Assembly (NCBI GenBank): GCA_942492735.1
Contig: OW818648.1
Span: 3,906,001-3,970,000 of the forward strand
DNA: 64,000 bases
Reading direction: 5' to 3'
Origin: Sporobacter sp942492735
GTDB taxonomy: Bacteria > Bacillota > Clostridia > Oscillospirales > Oscillospiraceae
A model generated the notes under the pieces. That model ran no database searches. It saw nothing but the letters and a program-made list of their open reading frames with translations, and had not been told where the DNA came from. This document shows positions 36,151 through 44,562 of this stretch, one piece after another. Position 1 is the first letter of the stretch. Each line of letters begins with the position of its first letter. The position numbers and the translations under genes are program-made.

Positions 36151-36186
36151 ATAATATATATAATTAATTAATCAAGGAGGGTAAAT

Positions 36187-37449
36187 ATGGATACAAACAC
36201 TGCGCTCTATGATCAAAGGCTTAAAAGGATAAATGACGCTATTTCACTGCAGGAACCGGATACCGTGCCTCTTAACCTCATAACGAACTGCTATCCTTAT
36301 ATTGAAGCCGGTTATACAATGGCGGATATTCTCTATGATTCGGATTACTCGAAAGCCCGGGACAGCATGTTCAAATTTGTTGATACATATCAGCCTGATA
36401 CCACATTCGGTCACTCCTATGTCAATATCGGGCAAGGCCCAATATTGGAGCTTTCTGCTCCAAAGACGCTGCGCTGGGCCGGTATGCCCGGCAACATCAT
36501 CGACAAAAATTCGATTCACCAGTTCATTGAATTCCCAATTCTTCAGGAAGATGAATTCGACGAGTTCATGCGGGATCGCACAGGTTGGGCTATGAAGAAG
36601 GCTCTCCCTCGGGCTACGGGTCTTCTGGAACCGATGGCCAATTGGCACATAAGCGGCGGGGCAAGTATTTTTGGCGGACATTCAACAATGGCCCCGATTC
36701 TGAGCAGCCCGGAATCAAGAAAAATGATTGAAACCCTGTGGAAGATCAGCGAGATGACAGCACCGCTTCAGGCGCTTGCCAGTCAGCTTGACGACAGCCT
36801 TGAGGAAAAAGGCTATCCGATACTGGCGAAGGGCTTCGCAGCAGTCCCTTATGATAATTACAGCGATGGCTTGCGCGGCACTATTGCCGGCATGATGGAT
36901 ATGATGGAGAATCCCGACTTTGTTCTTGAGTTCTGCCGTGAGGATCTTCAAAACATGAAAGCGATCATCAAGATGCAGGGCACCGTAATGCCCGGCAAGC
37001 ACTGTTTCATGGCGCTGCACAAGGGCATGGATTCCTTTATGAATCCCGCGCAATACAGAGAGTTTTACTGGCGCGACCTCCAGGAGATCATCGTTTCCAT
37101 TATCGAGGCCGGTATGGTGCCTTACATATACACCGAGGGCAAATATAACACGCGCCTCGAATGCCTGAAAGAAGTCCCCAGGGGCAAGGTGATCTATCAC
37201 TTCGAGGAAGTTGACATGATTAAAGCAAAGAAGATTCTCGGTGACACCGCTTGTATCGCCGGCGGCTTCCCGGTCTATCTGCTGGACTTTGGGACGAAGC
37301 AGCAGGTCATTGACGAGGCGAAGCGGCTCATTGACGGCTGCGCAGCAGGCGGCGGCTTTATATTTGAAACCTCCTGCGGACTCGATTATGCCAAGCGAGA
37401 CAATGTCGAGGCTCTCGTGGACACGGTCAGAACGTACGGCAAGTACTGA
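36187..37449 (+). CDS. URO-D-family protein (MtaA/CmuA-like methyltransferase)
   Basis: A 420-aa protein of the uroporphyrinogen decarboxylase superfamily. There are no haem genes nearby, so it more likely belongs to the corrinoid or coenzyme M methyltransferase branch (MtaA, MtbA, CmuA) or to a demethylation system. Evidence is the fold-typical pattern with GAGYTMADILYDS near the start, ENPDFVLEFC in the middle, and a C-terminal IAGGFPVYLLDFGT...GGGFIFETSCGLD block. AAGGAGG precedes the ATG. It is followed by a terminator. Confidence 0.75.
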   Translation: MDTNTALYDQRLKRINDAISLQEPDTVPLNLITNCYPYIEAGYTMADILYDSDYSKARDSMFKFVDTYQPDTTFGHSYVNIGQGPILELSAPKTLRWAGMPGNIIDKNSIHQFIEFPILQEDEFDEFMRDRTGWAMKKALPRATGLLEPMANWHISGGASIFGGHSTMAPILSSPESRKMIETLWKISEMTAPLQALASQLDDSLEEKGYPILAKGFAAVPYDNYSDGLRGTIAGMMDMMENPDFVLEFCREDLQNMKAIIKMQGTVMPGKHCFMALHKGMDSFMNPAQYREFYWRDLQEIIVSIIEAGMVPYIYTEGKYNTRLECLKEVPRGKVIYHFEEVDMIKAKKILGDTACIAGGFPVYLLDFGTKQQVIDEAKRLIDGCAAGGGFIFETSCGLDYAKRDNVEALVDTVRTYGKY

Positions 37450-37493
37450 TTTGTCATAACCGGGCTCCGCAGCCACATGTTCAGCACCGATAT

Positions 37494-37526
37494 AAAACTC
37501 CCACCTCGTTATGATATGGGAGTTTT
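37494..37526. terminator. Bidirectional terminator
   Basis: Stem AAAACTCCCA / TGGGAGTTTT with a T tail on the plus strand and an A-rich start giving T on the minus strand, between convergent genes. Confidence 0.8.
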
Positions 37527-37530
37527 TGTT

Positions 37531-38481
37531 TTACAAGTCAACGCCCCAGAACCAATCGTATTCTGGAACCCATGTTTCACCCTGATCAACTATTAAGCAT
37601 TCAGGCACCCAGTCTTCGCTGAAGCGTCGTATGCCGTAACCGACGACATAAATATACGCGCTTTCGGGATAGCTGCCATTTTTATCCGGTGTTGCGGTTG
37701 TGTCAGCCAGTACTCTATTCGGACATGCGACGACAAGGAAAACACACCCGTCTTGCTGCGCCAGAGTGAAAACATTTTGCATCCCGATGTAGAAATTCAG
37801 TAGCGCGACGTAATTGCCGTTTTCCACCGCGTAGACGATGACTGAACCGCCCTCCGAGCCGCCGCCCGTACGCGTGGCCATCACAATCTCGCTGACACCA
37901 TCGCCGTTGACATCCGCCCACTCGGGTTTTTGCGCCAGGTTTTGTACAGCGTCGTCGATCCAGCTTGATGGGCGCGCGTCGTACTGCGCGCGTGTTAAGC
38001 TCTGAACCTCCTCTTTTGTGCCCGACAGATCCGCGCATCCGGTAGCGTTTGCCAACGCGGTAAATTCATCATATGTCAGGTCAACCCCGGCGCCATAATC
38101 AGCCAGCGGGTAACGACGCCACTCCGGGACTAAAGCGTTCTTCATGTCTGGGGTCGTGCGCGCTTTTAAAACCTCGGCAAATGCCATCAGCTCTTTCGAC
38201 GGTGTTGAGGTGTAGCTGTGCGCTGGCACTGACGAGCTCACCGGTGATGCGGTGGGGTCTATCGTCACGCTTGTGCTCGGCAGCGGAACGACCGCAGTGG
38301 GGCTTATCGTCTCGATTGCGCTTGGCAGCGGAACGACCGCGGTGGGGCTTATCGTCTCGATTGCGATCGGTAGGGGAACGACCGCAGTCGTGTCAGCCGG
38401 TTCCGCCAACCTGTTTGCCTCACAGCCGACGAGCAGCGTCACCGCGAGCAGGGCAACGGCGATCTTCAGCTTTGATATCAT
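37531..38481 (-). CDS. Lipoprotein with repeat linker and VCBS/FG-GAP-like segment
   Basis: A 316-aa lipoprotein: lipobox LLVGC (Cys20), then a linker of three imperfect 15-residue repeats containing TTAVVPLP / ISPTAVVPLPS, then a globular domain with WADVNGDGVSEIVMATRTGGG, similar to FG-GAP/VCBS calcium-binding repeats. AAGGAGG supports the start. It is probably extracellular and wall- or membrane-attached. No precise function is recognisable. Confidence 0.75.
   Translation of the reverse strand: MISKLKIAVALLAVTLLVGCEANRLAEPADTTAVVPLPIAIETISPTAVVPLPSAIETISPTAVVPLPSTSVTIDPTASPVSSSVPAHSYTSTPSKELMAFAEVLKARTTPDMKNALVPEWRRYPLADYGAGVDLTYDEFTALANATGCADLSGTKEEVQSLTRAQYDARPSSWIDDAVQNLAQKPEWADVNGDGVSEIVMATRTGGGSEGGSVIVYAVENGNYVALLNFYIGMQNVFTLAQQDGCVFLVVACPNRVLADTTATPDKNGSYPESAYIYVVGYGIRRFSEDWVPECLIVDQGETWVPEYDWFWGVDL
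38246..38395 (-). repeat. 45-bp tandem repeats in lipoprotein linker
   Basis: About three copies of a 45-bp in-frame unit, two nearly identical (38279-38323 and 38324-38368) with degenerate copies on each side, encoding a Pro/Thr/Val-rich linker. Confidence 0.85.
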
Positions 38482-38621
38482 TTAATGACCCTCCTTTGAA
38501 CTGCGGCATGTTATTCCTTCCGGATTCATTGTAAATATAAGGATACTGCAACGCGCCCAAAAACGCAACCCTCTGGGAAACATCTTTCAATTGTATCAAC
38601 ATAACGGTCTCTAGCTAAGAA

Positions 38622-38653
38622 AAACGCCCTGAAATAGCTGATTTCAAGGCGTA
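38622..38653 (-). terminator. Possible terminator on the minus strand
   Basis: Stem ACGCC..GAAAT / ATTTC..GGCGT with a short loop, followed on the minus strand by TTTTTCTT. It lies downstream of the gpx/ohrR-like unit, beyond a MITE-like element. Confidence 0.5.
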
Positions 38654-38695
38654 CCGATATAAATTGCCATACATTCCAACCGCTTTAAACCACGT

Positions 38696-38847
38696 CGTAG
38701 GGTGCGGCATCCTTGACGCGCCGCTCTTGTTGGCGTGACTGACAATGACGACCGAGTGAAGAGAATAACGACAGCGTAAGTCCCACCCCGCGGATAGCAC
38801 CTGCGGCGCGTAACAGGAATGGCGCGTCAAGGATGCCGCGCCCTACG
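38696..38847. repeat. 152-bp MITE-like element with 27-bp inverted ends
   Basis: Left end (38696-38722) and right end (38821-38847) are inverted copies beginning CGTAGGG and differing at one position. The ~100 bp between holds no gene. It makes up much of the 523-nt gap between the lipoprotein and ohrR-like genes. The ends belong to the same CGTAGGG-type family found elsewhere in the window. Confidence 0.75.
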
Positions 38848-39004
38848 TTGACAAAAGAAATGCACATTTGCTTAATGACAGACAATCCATATCAAATATC
38901 CGAATATGGAATTACTTCACAGATTATGTTGATGACATTCCCCTCCAGGGGAATGCTTTCCAACTAGAAAGTTCCTGCACTTTGTATCTAACCATGTTAC
39001 TTGA

Positions 39005-39430
39005 TTACATTTTTTCTAAAAGCTTGTACAGGAGACGATAGAGTTCCTGTGCTTCAGCCGGTTCCAATTGAATGCATTGTTTCATTTTTTCTGGGATTGC
39101 AGCGGCTTTTTCCTTCAAGGCCTCGCCTGCATCGGTTATCGTGACGATGAGGTTCCGCTCATCGGCAGTCGATCGTTCACGGGTTACGAGTCCCTGCTTT
39201 TCAAGTTTTTTAAGCAGGGGTGTCAGCGTTCCCGAATCGAGATAAAGATATTCGCCGAGCGTTTTAACGTTGACAGTTTTTTGCTCCCAAAGAACCATCA
39301 TGGCAATGTACTGCGTATAGGTCAGCCCGATATCTTCCAGATACGGATTATACTTTTTGACGATTTCCTTGCTGCTCGCGTATAACGGGAAACACAACTG
39401 GTTTTCAAGCTTCAGCACGTCTGTATCCAT
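39005..39430 (-). CDS. MarR-family regulator, OhrR type
   Basis: A 141-aa winged-helix regulator. A reactive Cys13 in LENQLCFPLYASS and the pattern LTYTQYIAMMVLWE, LDSGTLTPLLKKLEKQGLV and ERNLIVTITDAG match OhrR, which senses organic peroxides. It lies 49 nt downstream of, and probably co-transcribed with, a glutathione-peroxidase-like gene, which makes it that gene's likely regulator. GGAGGG precedes the ATG. Confidence 0.88.
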   Translation of the reverse strand: MDTDVLKLENQLCFPLYASSKEIVKKYNPYLEDIGLTYTQYIAMMVLWEQKTVNVKTLGEYLYLDSGTLTPLLKKLEKQGLVTRERSTADERNLIVTITDAGEALKEKAAAIPEKMKQCIQLEPAEAQELYRLLYKLLEKM

Positions 39431-39479
39431 GATTTATCCCTCCGGGTTCTGTTTTACTGATCTTAATTTGGCATGCAGC

Positions 39480-39953
39480 TCACAGAAGATTAACAATATC
39501 CTTTTCGATAGCTTCCGGCTTCGTTGTCGGCGCATACCGTTTGACGACCTTTCCGCTCCGGTCGACAAGGAATTTTGTGAAGTTCCACTTGATGCTTGCG
39601 GAAAGCAATGATCCCTTTTGCTTTTTAAGATACGCATACAGCGGCGCTTCATTTGCACCGTTCACGTCGATTTTAGCAAACTGGGGGAACGTCGTGCTGT
39701 ACTTCAGCTGGCAAAAGCTTTTGATCTCACCGGCCGAGCCGGGTGCCTGGTTGCCAAACTGATTGCACGGAAAGTCGAGTATCTCCAGTCCGCTGTCCTT
39801 ATGCTTGTCGTATAGCTTCTGCAAGCCTTCGTATTGGGGGGTAAAGCCGCAGCCTGTCGCCGTATTCACGATCAGCATCACCTTGCCCTCATATGCGCTC
39901 AAAGATGCATCCTGTCCTTGTGTACTCTTTACCTTTATATCATAGATGTTCAT
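39480..39953 (-). CDS. Glutathione-peroxidase-like thiol peroxidase
   Basis: A 157-aa peroxidase. The peroxidatic residue is Cys35 in NTATGCGFTPQY, with partner residues in FPCNQFGNQ and KWNFTKFLVDRSG. It uses Cys, not selenocysteine, and bacterial members usually use thioredoxin. It removes organic peroxides, in line with the OhrR-type regulator downstream. The start ATG has AAGGAG upstream. Confidence 0.92.
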   Translation of the reverse strand: MNIYDIKVKSTQGQDASLSAYEGKVMLIVNTATGCGFTPQYEGLQKLYDKHKDSGLEILDFPCNQFGNQAPGSAGEIKSFCQLKYSTTFPQFAKIDVNGANEAPLYAYLKKQKGSLLSASIKWNFTKFLVDRSGKVVKRYAPTTKPEAIEKDIVNLL

Positions 39954-40075
39954 GATTTACACTCCTTATGTTTACTATAAGCTGACTGTAACACGAAAGC
40001 ATAATTTAGTCAAGCACAATTTAATTTTATACAATCTAATATTTTTGTTCTAAAAAATAAGACGTGTCGTAAAAC

Positions 40076-40166
40076 GGCGGACGACCAATGGTCGCCCCTA
40101 CACATAATTGCTTGATTCCAATCAGAATCACAACATATCGTAGGGCGCGGCCATTGGCCGTTCCGG
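40076..40166. repeat. Pair of dispersed palindromic repeats
   Basis: A unit reading into GGTCGCCCCTAC (40076-40101) and a divergent CGTAGGGCGCGGCCATTGGCC unit (40139-40166) in the gap after the gpx promoter region. The remainder of the gap shows nothing. Confidence 0.7.
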
Positions 40167-40220
40167 AAAGGATTTATTGCAGGTCTTTTATGCGATTAGA
40201 CTGAGCTCAGACTCTAACGA

Positions 40221-41048
40221 TTATCCCTCGCCCCAGTTCATACCGGAGCTGGAGACTGCCGCGCCGCATGGGTCGACGACACACGCGCCGCCGTCCACCA
40301 TCAGCGTTGTGCCGGTCATGAAGGAGGAATCGTCACTCGCGAGGAAAACAACGGCCCCGGAGACTTCATCCGGGCTGGCCGGTCTGTGCAGCGGGATAAA
40401 CTTTGTCATCACATCCAATGCGCCGGCGATGTCGGTACCGAGAGCCTGTGCCAGGGGTGACATGGAATGCTCGAGCATCTCTGTCCGGATCGGGCCAGGT
40501 GCGACGACGTTTACGCGGATCTTCTGCTGTCCGAAATCAAGGGCGGTTGCTTGCGTCAAGCCGATAAGGCCTGATTTTGAGGCCGTATAAGCCGGCATAG
40601 CGGGAATGCATCGCACGCCGGCGAGCGAAGCGATGTTAATGATCGAACCGCCGCCATTTTTAATCATCGCGGGAATTGCGGCCTTCATCATGAGAAACGG
40701 ACCGGTGAGGTTGATATTGAGAATTTTCTGCCACTGCTCGACGGGGATATCAACGACGTTGCCTGCCGGGTCGATACCGGCGTTATTCACCAGAACATCA
40801 ATCTTGCCGCCGAAATTAACTGTCGCGTCGACCATTGCCTGGGCCTGCGCCAGCTCCGATACATCGCCCTGGAATACCATTATTGAGTCCTTTGGCAGCC
40901 CCTCGGCAACCTTCTCCAGCAGCTCCTTACGCCGCCCTGTAATGACAACCTTTGCCCCTTCAGCGACAAACCGTTTGGCAAAAGCAGCGCCAAGTCCTGT
41001 ACCGCCGCCCGTGATCAGAGCAACTTTTCCGTTTAAGCGACCATCCAT
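40221..41048 (-). CDS. SDR-family oxidoreductase
   Basis: A 275-aa short-chain dehydrogenase/reductase. Cofactor motif is TGGGTGLGAAFAKRF (TGxxxGxG), then NNAGIDPAG (NNAG), a catalytic Ser in IINIASLAG, and YTASKSGLIGLTQA (YxxxK) near residue 160. It ends GGACVVDPCGAA, as in 3-oxoacyl-ACP reductase-like and sugar or steroid dehydrogenases. Substrate unknown. The start ATG 41048 has AGGGAGG 8 nt upstream, and the upstream extension to 41096 is excluded. Confidence 0.9.
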   Translation of the reverse strand: MDGRLNGKVALITGGGTGLGAAFAKRFVAEGAKVVITGRRKELLEKVAEGLPKDSIMVFQGDVSELAQAQAMVDATVNFGGKIDVLVNNAGIDPAGNVVDIPVEQWQKILNINLTGPFLMMKAAIPAMIKNGGGSIINIASLAGVRCIPAMPAYTASKSGLIGLTQATALDFGQQKIRVNVVAPGPIRTEMLEHSMSPLAQALGTDIAGALDVMTKFIPLHRPASPDEVSGAVVFLASDDSSFMTGTTLMVDGGACVVDPCGAAVSSSGMNWGEG

Positions 41049-41150
41049 ATAAAAAGCCTCCCTAGTTATAATATACTGTATATTTGTAAGCTCCATTATA
41101 ACGCACGATTCGGCAAATGCAAATACACTGGTTATAATTTTGCCAATATT

Positions 41151-41585
41151 TTAGCTTAAAAGCAGCGCACGCAGCTTGTTCTCAAAATCCTTGTCCTGCG
41201 CTGATGTCCGCTTGGCAGGTCCTTTCAGCCGGCCGCCGGCATTGCGGATTTTCCGCGCCGTGTGGCGTGCCAGCAACAAGGCGTCTATATTGTGCGCCGA
41301 GTACTCCATGCCATTCTGGCTGACCGGTACAGCGCCGCGCGCGAGGCACATAGCGGCGAGGCCGTAGTCCTGTGTCACAACGATATCGCCTGCTTTGAGC
41401 ATATTGACTAGCGCGAAATCCACGCTGTCGGCACCCTTTGAAAAGGTCAGCGTCACCGCGCCGTTCTTTTCAAATACGTGGGAGGTGTCGCACAGAATCA
41501 GGCACTCGGCTTGATACTCCTTTGCCAACCGAACGGCAATGTCCACAACAGGACAGCCGTCGGCATCAATTAAAATACGCGCCAT
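41151..41585 (-). CDS. YaiI/YqxD (DUF188, UPF0178) family protein
   Basis: A 144-aa conserved protein of unknown function. Hallmarks are RILIDADGCPVVDIAVRLA, DYGLAAMCLARGAVPVSQNGMEYSAHNIDALL in short form, and the C-terminal RLKGPAKRT. It has a PIN-like nuclease fold by family annotation. The start ATG 41585 is preferred over 41597 because of the AAGGA placement, though neither is ideal. Confidence 0.85.
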   Translation of the reverse strand: MARILIDADGCPVVDIAVRLAKEYQAECLILCDTSHVFEKNGAVTLTFSKGADSVDFALVNMLKAGDIVVTQDYGLAAMCLARGAVPVSQNGMEYSAHNIDALLLARHTARKIRNAGGRLKGPAKRTSAQDKDFENKLRALLLS

Positions 41586-41626
41586 TGTAATGACCATTCC
41601 TTTCTTTGCATGACCGCTTTATCTAA

Positions 41627-41664
41627 AAAAGAGTCCTGTTATCATGACGAAACAGGGCTCTTTT
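41627..41664 (-). terminator. Terminator after the 143-aa hypothetical gene
   Basis: Stem AAAAGAG.CCTGTT / AACAGG.CTCTTTT with a short loop, just past the stop on the minus strand. Confidence 0.75.
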
Positions 41665-41677
41665 GGTATTAGTTTAC

Positions 41678-42109
41678 TCAGCCGACACGCGTTGCAAACA
41701 TGTGACTGCCGGAGTTTGCGGCCGTACTGTAATCAAGATATCTGCGCCCGCTCTTATGCCCACCATCAAGCTCCATATTAAGCCTTGAGAGAATGGAACG
41801 GAATTTATTATCAGACAAAATGGATTTAAGCTGCTTTTTCCAGTACTGGCTTCCGATCCTATCATAGCATTCCTTCGCCACCAGTACTTTATAATACACG
41901 ATCAGGCTCATCGAATACGGGACCAGACGCTCCTTGCGGTTTTGCTTGCGATACCTGTTAACGGATGCCTTCAGATTATCATCAAGCAGCTCATAAAAGA
42001 CACTGTATTCCTCCGAATAGGCTATCGCATATAGATGCATATCCTCCCAGACAGATATTGACTGCAGGACGAGGTCGGCTATGGCTTCAAACAGTTTGTT
42101 TTCCGTCAT
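41678..42109 (-). CDS. Hypothetical protein
   Basis: A 143-aa soluble protein starting TENKLFEAIADLVLQSISVWED, mostly helical by composition, with basic and aromatic clusters (RYRKQNRKERLVPYSM). No family is recognised. The start at 42109 has GGTGG upstream. The longer frame to 42325 would run into intergenic repeats. It has its own terminator. Confidence 0.55.
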   Translation of the reverse strand: MTENKLFEAIADLVLQSISVWEDMHLYAIAYSEEYSVFYELLDDNLKASVNRYRKQNRKERLVPYSMSLIVYYKVLVAKECYDRIGSQYWKKQLKSILSDNKFRSILSRLNMELDGGHKSGRRYLDYSTAANSGSHMFATRVG

Positions 42110-42288
42110 ACATACCACCGCAATTTCTCGTTTATTTATCTTGAACTTGTCTTCAATATAAAATATAAACCTAAATATTGTAAATGTAAATACTAAATAT
42201 TGAAAATAATCTATTTTTTTCACAAAATGTTGTAAAAAGAGTGTTTTTGCGACCCAGCACTCAACTTCCCGGTAAACCTGCAGTTTTT

Positions 42289-42630
42289 GTAGGGGCGATC
42301 TGTGATCGCCAGTCTGAATATGCACCAGGATCGGATATGAACAACGAGAAATTCATGTCATGCCGTAGGGACGCCCATCGGGCGTCCGCCTTGTTGGCGT
42401 TGCGCGGCACGGGAGACAATCCTCAGTTGCCATGCGACTTCTCCGAAGTCGCTTTTGGCGCCAGCTCCTTTCGAAAGGAGCCTTTTGGGATAGCCGGCGA
42501 ACGCGCAGTTCGCCCCTCGTTACGAACCCCGCGTAGGGGCGGATTCTATATCCGCCCACCGCAGCTGACATCGACACAAAGAAAAAACAGAGCGTGCGAA
42601 GGCAGGGCGGATATAGACTCCGCCCCTACG
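42289..42630. repeat. Cluster of dispersed palindromic repeats
   Basis: At least four units in one 528-nt gap: TGTAGGGGCGATC... at 42289, CCGTAGGGACGCCC... at 42364, GCGTAGGGGCGGATT... at 42532, and an inverted CCGCCCCTACG at 42605-42630. Short hairpins such as CTCCTTTCGAAAGGAG lie between. The segment from 42355 has a second, inverted copy near 63.2-63.4 kb. No gene is supported here. Confidence 0.75.
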
Positions 42631-42637
42631 TCGAAGA

Positions 42638-43774
42638 CTATTGATCTGAGGGGTAACGCACGATTATCCAACGGCGCAGGTTGAGCGCGCCGATGCAGAA
42701 GAAAACAATGCCGAGGAGCGCCCAGAAAAGGAGCGCGACGAGCTGGATGACAAATATCCATTCGAAATGGCTTGAGACGCCCGTACTGTGTAAGGCAGCA
42801 AAAAACGATTCAAACAACTTGATGTAATAGGAGAACTCAAAGATATTGTCGGGCGGCAGATACGCAGCCGGAATGCGGAGTTTGCCGAGTAGTATTGCCA
42901 GGATTGTGAGCGTTCCGGCGATGATCAGCACGCCGGTGAGCAGCCGCATAATTCTTTTAGCGGCTGTTTCTTTTTGGCCGGCAGCCGCGCCGATAAGCTG
43001 CCGGCCGGAAAAATGCAGCAGCAGTATGGCTGAAAACATCGCGCACATAAGCACGGATAAGTACCATAGGCTGTGCGCCAGCGCGCGCTGCGGGCGGTAA
43101 TCGGTCATTTCACCGATCAGCTGGGTTTTATGGATGCCGGACACCTGCTGCTTCAGATACAGCGCGTCGCTATTGTTGGCGTCCGTTATGTACAGCACGG
43201 ACACAGGGAGCTCGGCCATATGCAGGGGCGCGCAGAGGTAGACGCGGGGCATGTTGTCCCCGCTGAGCCTATGCAGAAGATCCTTACCCTCCGCGAATGC
43301 ACCGTATTCGCTGTATACACCGCATATCATGTATTCTGTTTGCCCGACGGTTACCGAGCCGCCTACCGGCTGATATGTTCCGAACAGTGACAGGGACAGC
43401 GATTCGGGTATGACGGCCAAAGGCGCGGCAGTATTCCCACCCGGCAGAAACCAGTTCCCGCAAACGTACTCAAACGGCAGGCACATACCCGTACCGGGCG
43501 TCGCAAAGGCTGTATACGCCGGAAATGACGAGCCGGTTCCGGTGTTTGTGACAAGCTCGAGCTGCTCGGCGGTCATTGCGCCCGCTGCCAGCTTCTCCAT
43601 GTTCAACGCCTGTTTCATTGTGATGCCGATGCCACGGGGATTACTGAGCGCCGCCGCGTTCGGCAGGCCGTTTTCCAGCGACTGCACCCTGAATGCGCAA
43701 AACAGCTGCGTCAGAGCGAACAGGCCGAGCAGAATGGCGGCCATGACAAGCTTTTTCCTGTTTTCTGTTTTCAT
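42638..43774 (-). CDS. Membrane protein, MacB/FtsX-like organisation
   Basis: A 378-aa protein. One N-terminal helix (KLVMAAILLGLFALTQLFCAF) is followed by an extracytoplasmic domain of about 200 residues and then three C-terminal helices. This is the architecture of MacB-type exporter permeases. The ATPase partner is not adjacent, so the assignment is by layout only. It is the last gene of the 15.6-kb block and overlaps the preceding gene by 4 nt. Confidence 0.6.
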   Translation of the reverse strand: MKTENRKKLVMAAILLGLFALTQLFCAFRVQSLENGLPNAAALSNPRGIGITMKQALNMEKLAAGAMTAEQLELVTNTGTGSSFPAYTAFATPGTGMCLPFEYVCGNWFLPGGNTAAPLAVIPESLSLSLFGTYQPVGGSVTVGQTEYMICGVYSEYGAFAEGKDLLHRLSGDNMPRVYLCAPLHMAELPVSVLYITDANNSDALYLKQQVSGIHKTQLIGEMTDYRPQRALAHSLWYLSVLMCAMFSAILLLHFSGRQLIGAAAGQKETAAKRIMRLLTGVLIIAGTLTILAILLGKLRIPAAYLPPDNIFEFSYYIKLFESFFAALHSTGVSSHFEWIFVIQLVALLFWALLGIVFFCIGALNLRRWIIVRYPSDQ

Positions 43775-44529
43775 GACGCGCTTTTGATGATGACAGCGTC
43801 ACCGTCGTTGAGAGGGCGGGAGGGATAGCAGGCAATCGCTCCCGTCGGCATATTAGCAAATTGGACCGCCGAAAACTGATAATCACTGCCGACGAGCGTG
43901 ACGAATTGCTTTTGGACGTACGTCTCTTTGCCCCACATCGTCTGACGTTCCAAAAGCGCATAAACGCAGTACTGCGGCATGCCGCTTGAAAAGTCTGTAA
44001 ACACGCTGCTCAGCGGGACGAGGTTGGTTTTCTCATTTTGCACTGGCCTTACGGTAATTGTCAGCGGAAGACCCGATTCAAGCGGTTTGTCCTCACTGAT
44101 GAGTATAAAATGCGCAATATACCGGCCGGAGAGGCTGTCGTAATCGTACCCCGAAAGCGTAATATCCACCGGTATGACGTCGTCTTCTAACAAGGGCTCT
44201 GCTGTCGCCGAGAGCTTAAAGCCCTCCTTCATCAGGAGCTTTTTCAGCTCATCAAACGAGACGCCGAGGTCGGCGGTATATTCGGGCTTTATGATGTCCT
44301 CTTCGGCTGCATTGTCGTTCTCTTCGGTGACTGCTTCACCTGAGACCGTTAGGTCGCCGACAGCCGTCCTGTAGGTCACCGAGGTGTTCAAGGACCCGGA
44401 CTGCACCTTGGCAACGTCCACCTGCGGCAGGAGCAGCCGGTAAACAGTTCTCGACAATAGTGTGGCAACAAGCAGAAACAACAGCAGAAATACCGATATG
44501 CGCAGGATGATGCGTTTATAGCGCGTCAT
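43771..44529 (-). CDS. Single-pass membrane protein, HlyD/efflux-adaptor-like
   Basis: A 252-aa protein with one N-terminal helix (ILRISVFLLLFLLVATLLS) and an outside domain of beta-rich appearance (VDITLSGYDYDSLSGRYIAHF). It ends AIACYPSRPLNDGDAVIIKSAS, a pattern like the barrel of membrane-fusion proteins. Family uncertain. It is 33 nt after a sugar permease and coupled to the MacB-like gene, so the two may form one unit. Confidence 0.5.
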   Translation of the reverse strand: MTRYKRIILRISVFLLLFLLVATLLSRTVYRLLLPQVDVAKVQSGSLNTSVTYRTAVGDLTVSGEAVTEENDNAAEEDIIKPEYTADLGVSFDELKKLLMKEGFKLSATAEPLLEDDVIPVDITLSGYDYDSLSGRYIAHFILISEDKPLESGLPLTITVRPVQNEKTNLVPLSSVFTDFSSGMPQYCVYALLERQTMWGKETYVQKQFVTLVGSDYQFSAVQFANMPTGAIACYPSRPLNDGDAVIIKSAS

Positions 44530-44562
44530 ATTTTTACCTCCATAAGCATAGTGCCCTATGCT

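Noticed and set aside
39480..39953. Selenocysteine-type glutathione peroxidase
   Set aside because: The active-site codon is Cys (TGC), and there is no in-frame TGA.
42110..42325. N-terminal extension of the 143-aa hypothetical protein
   Set aside because: Runs into AT-rich DNA and a repeat unit, with no ribosome site; ATG 42109 has one.
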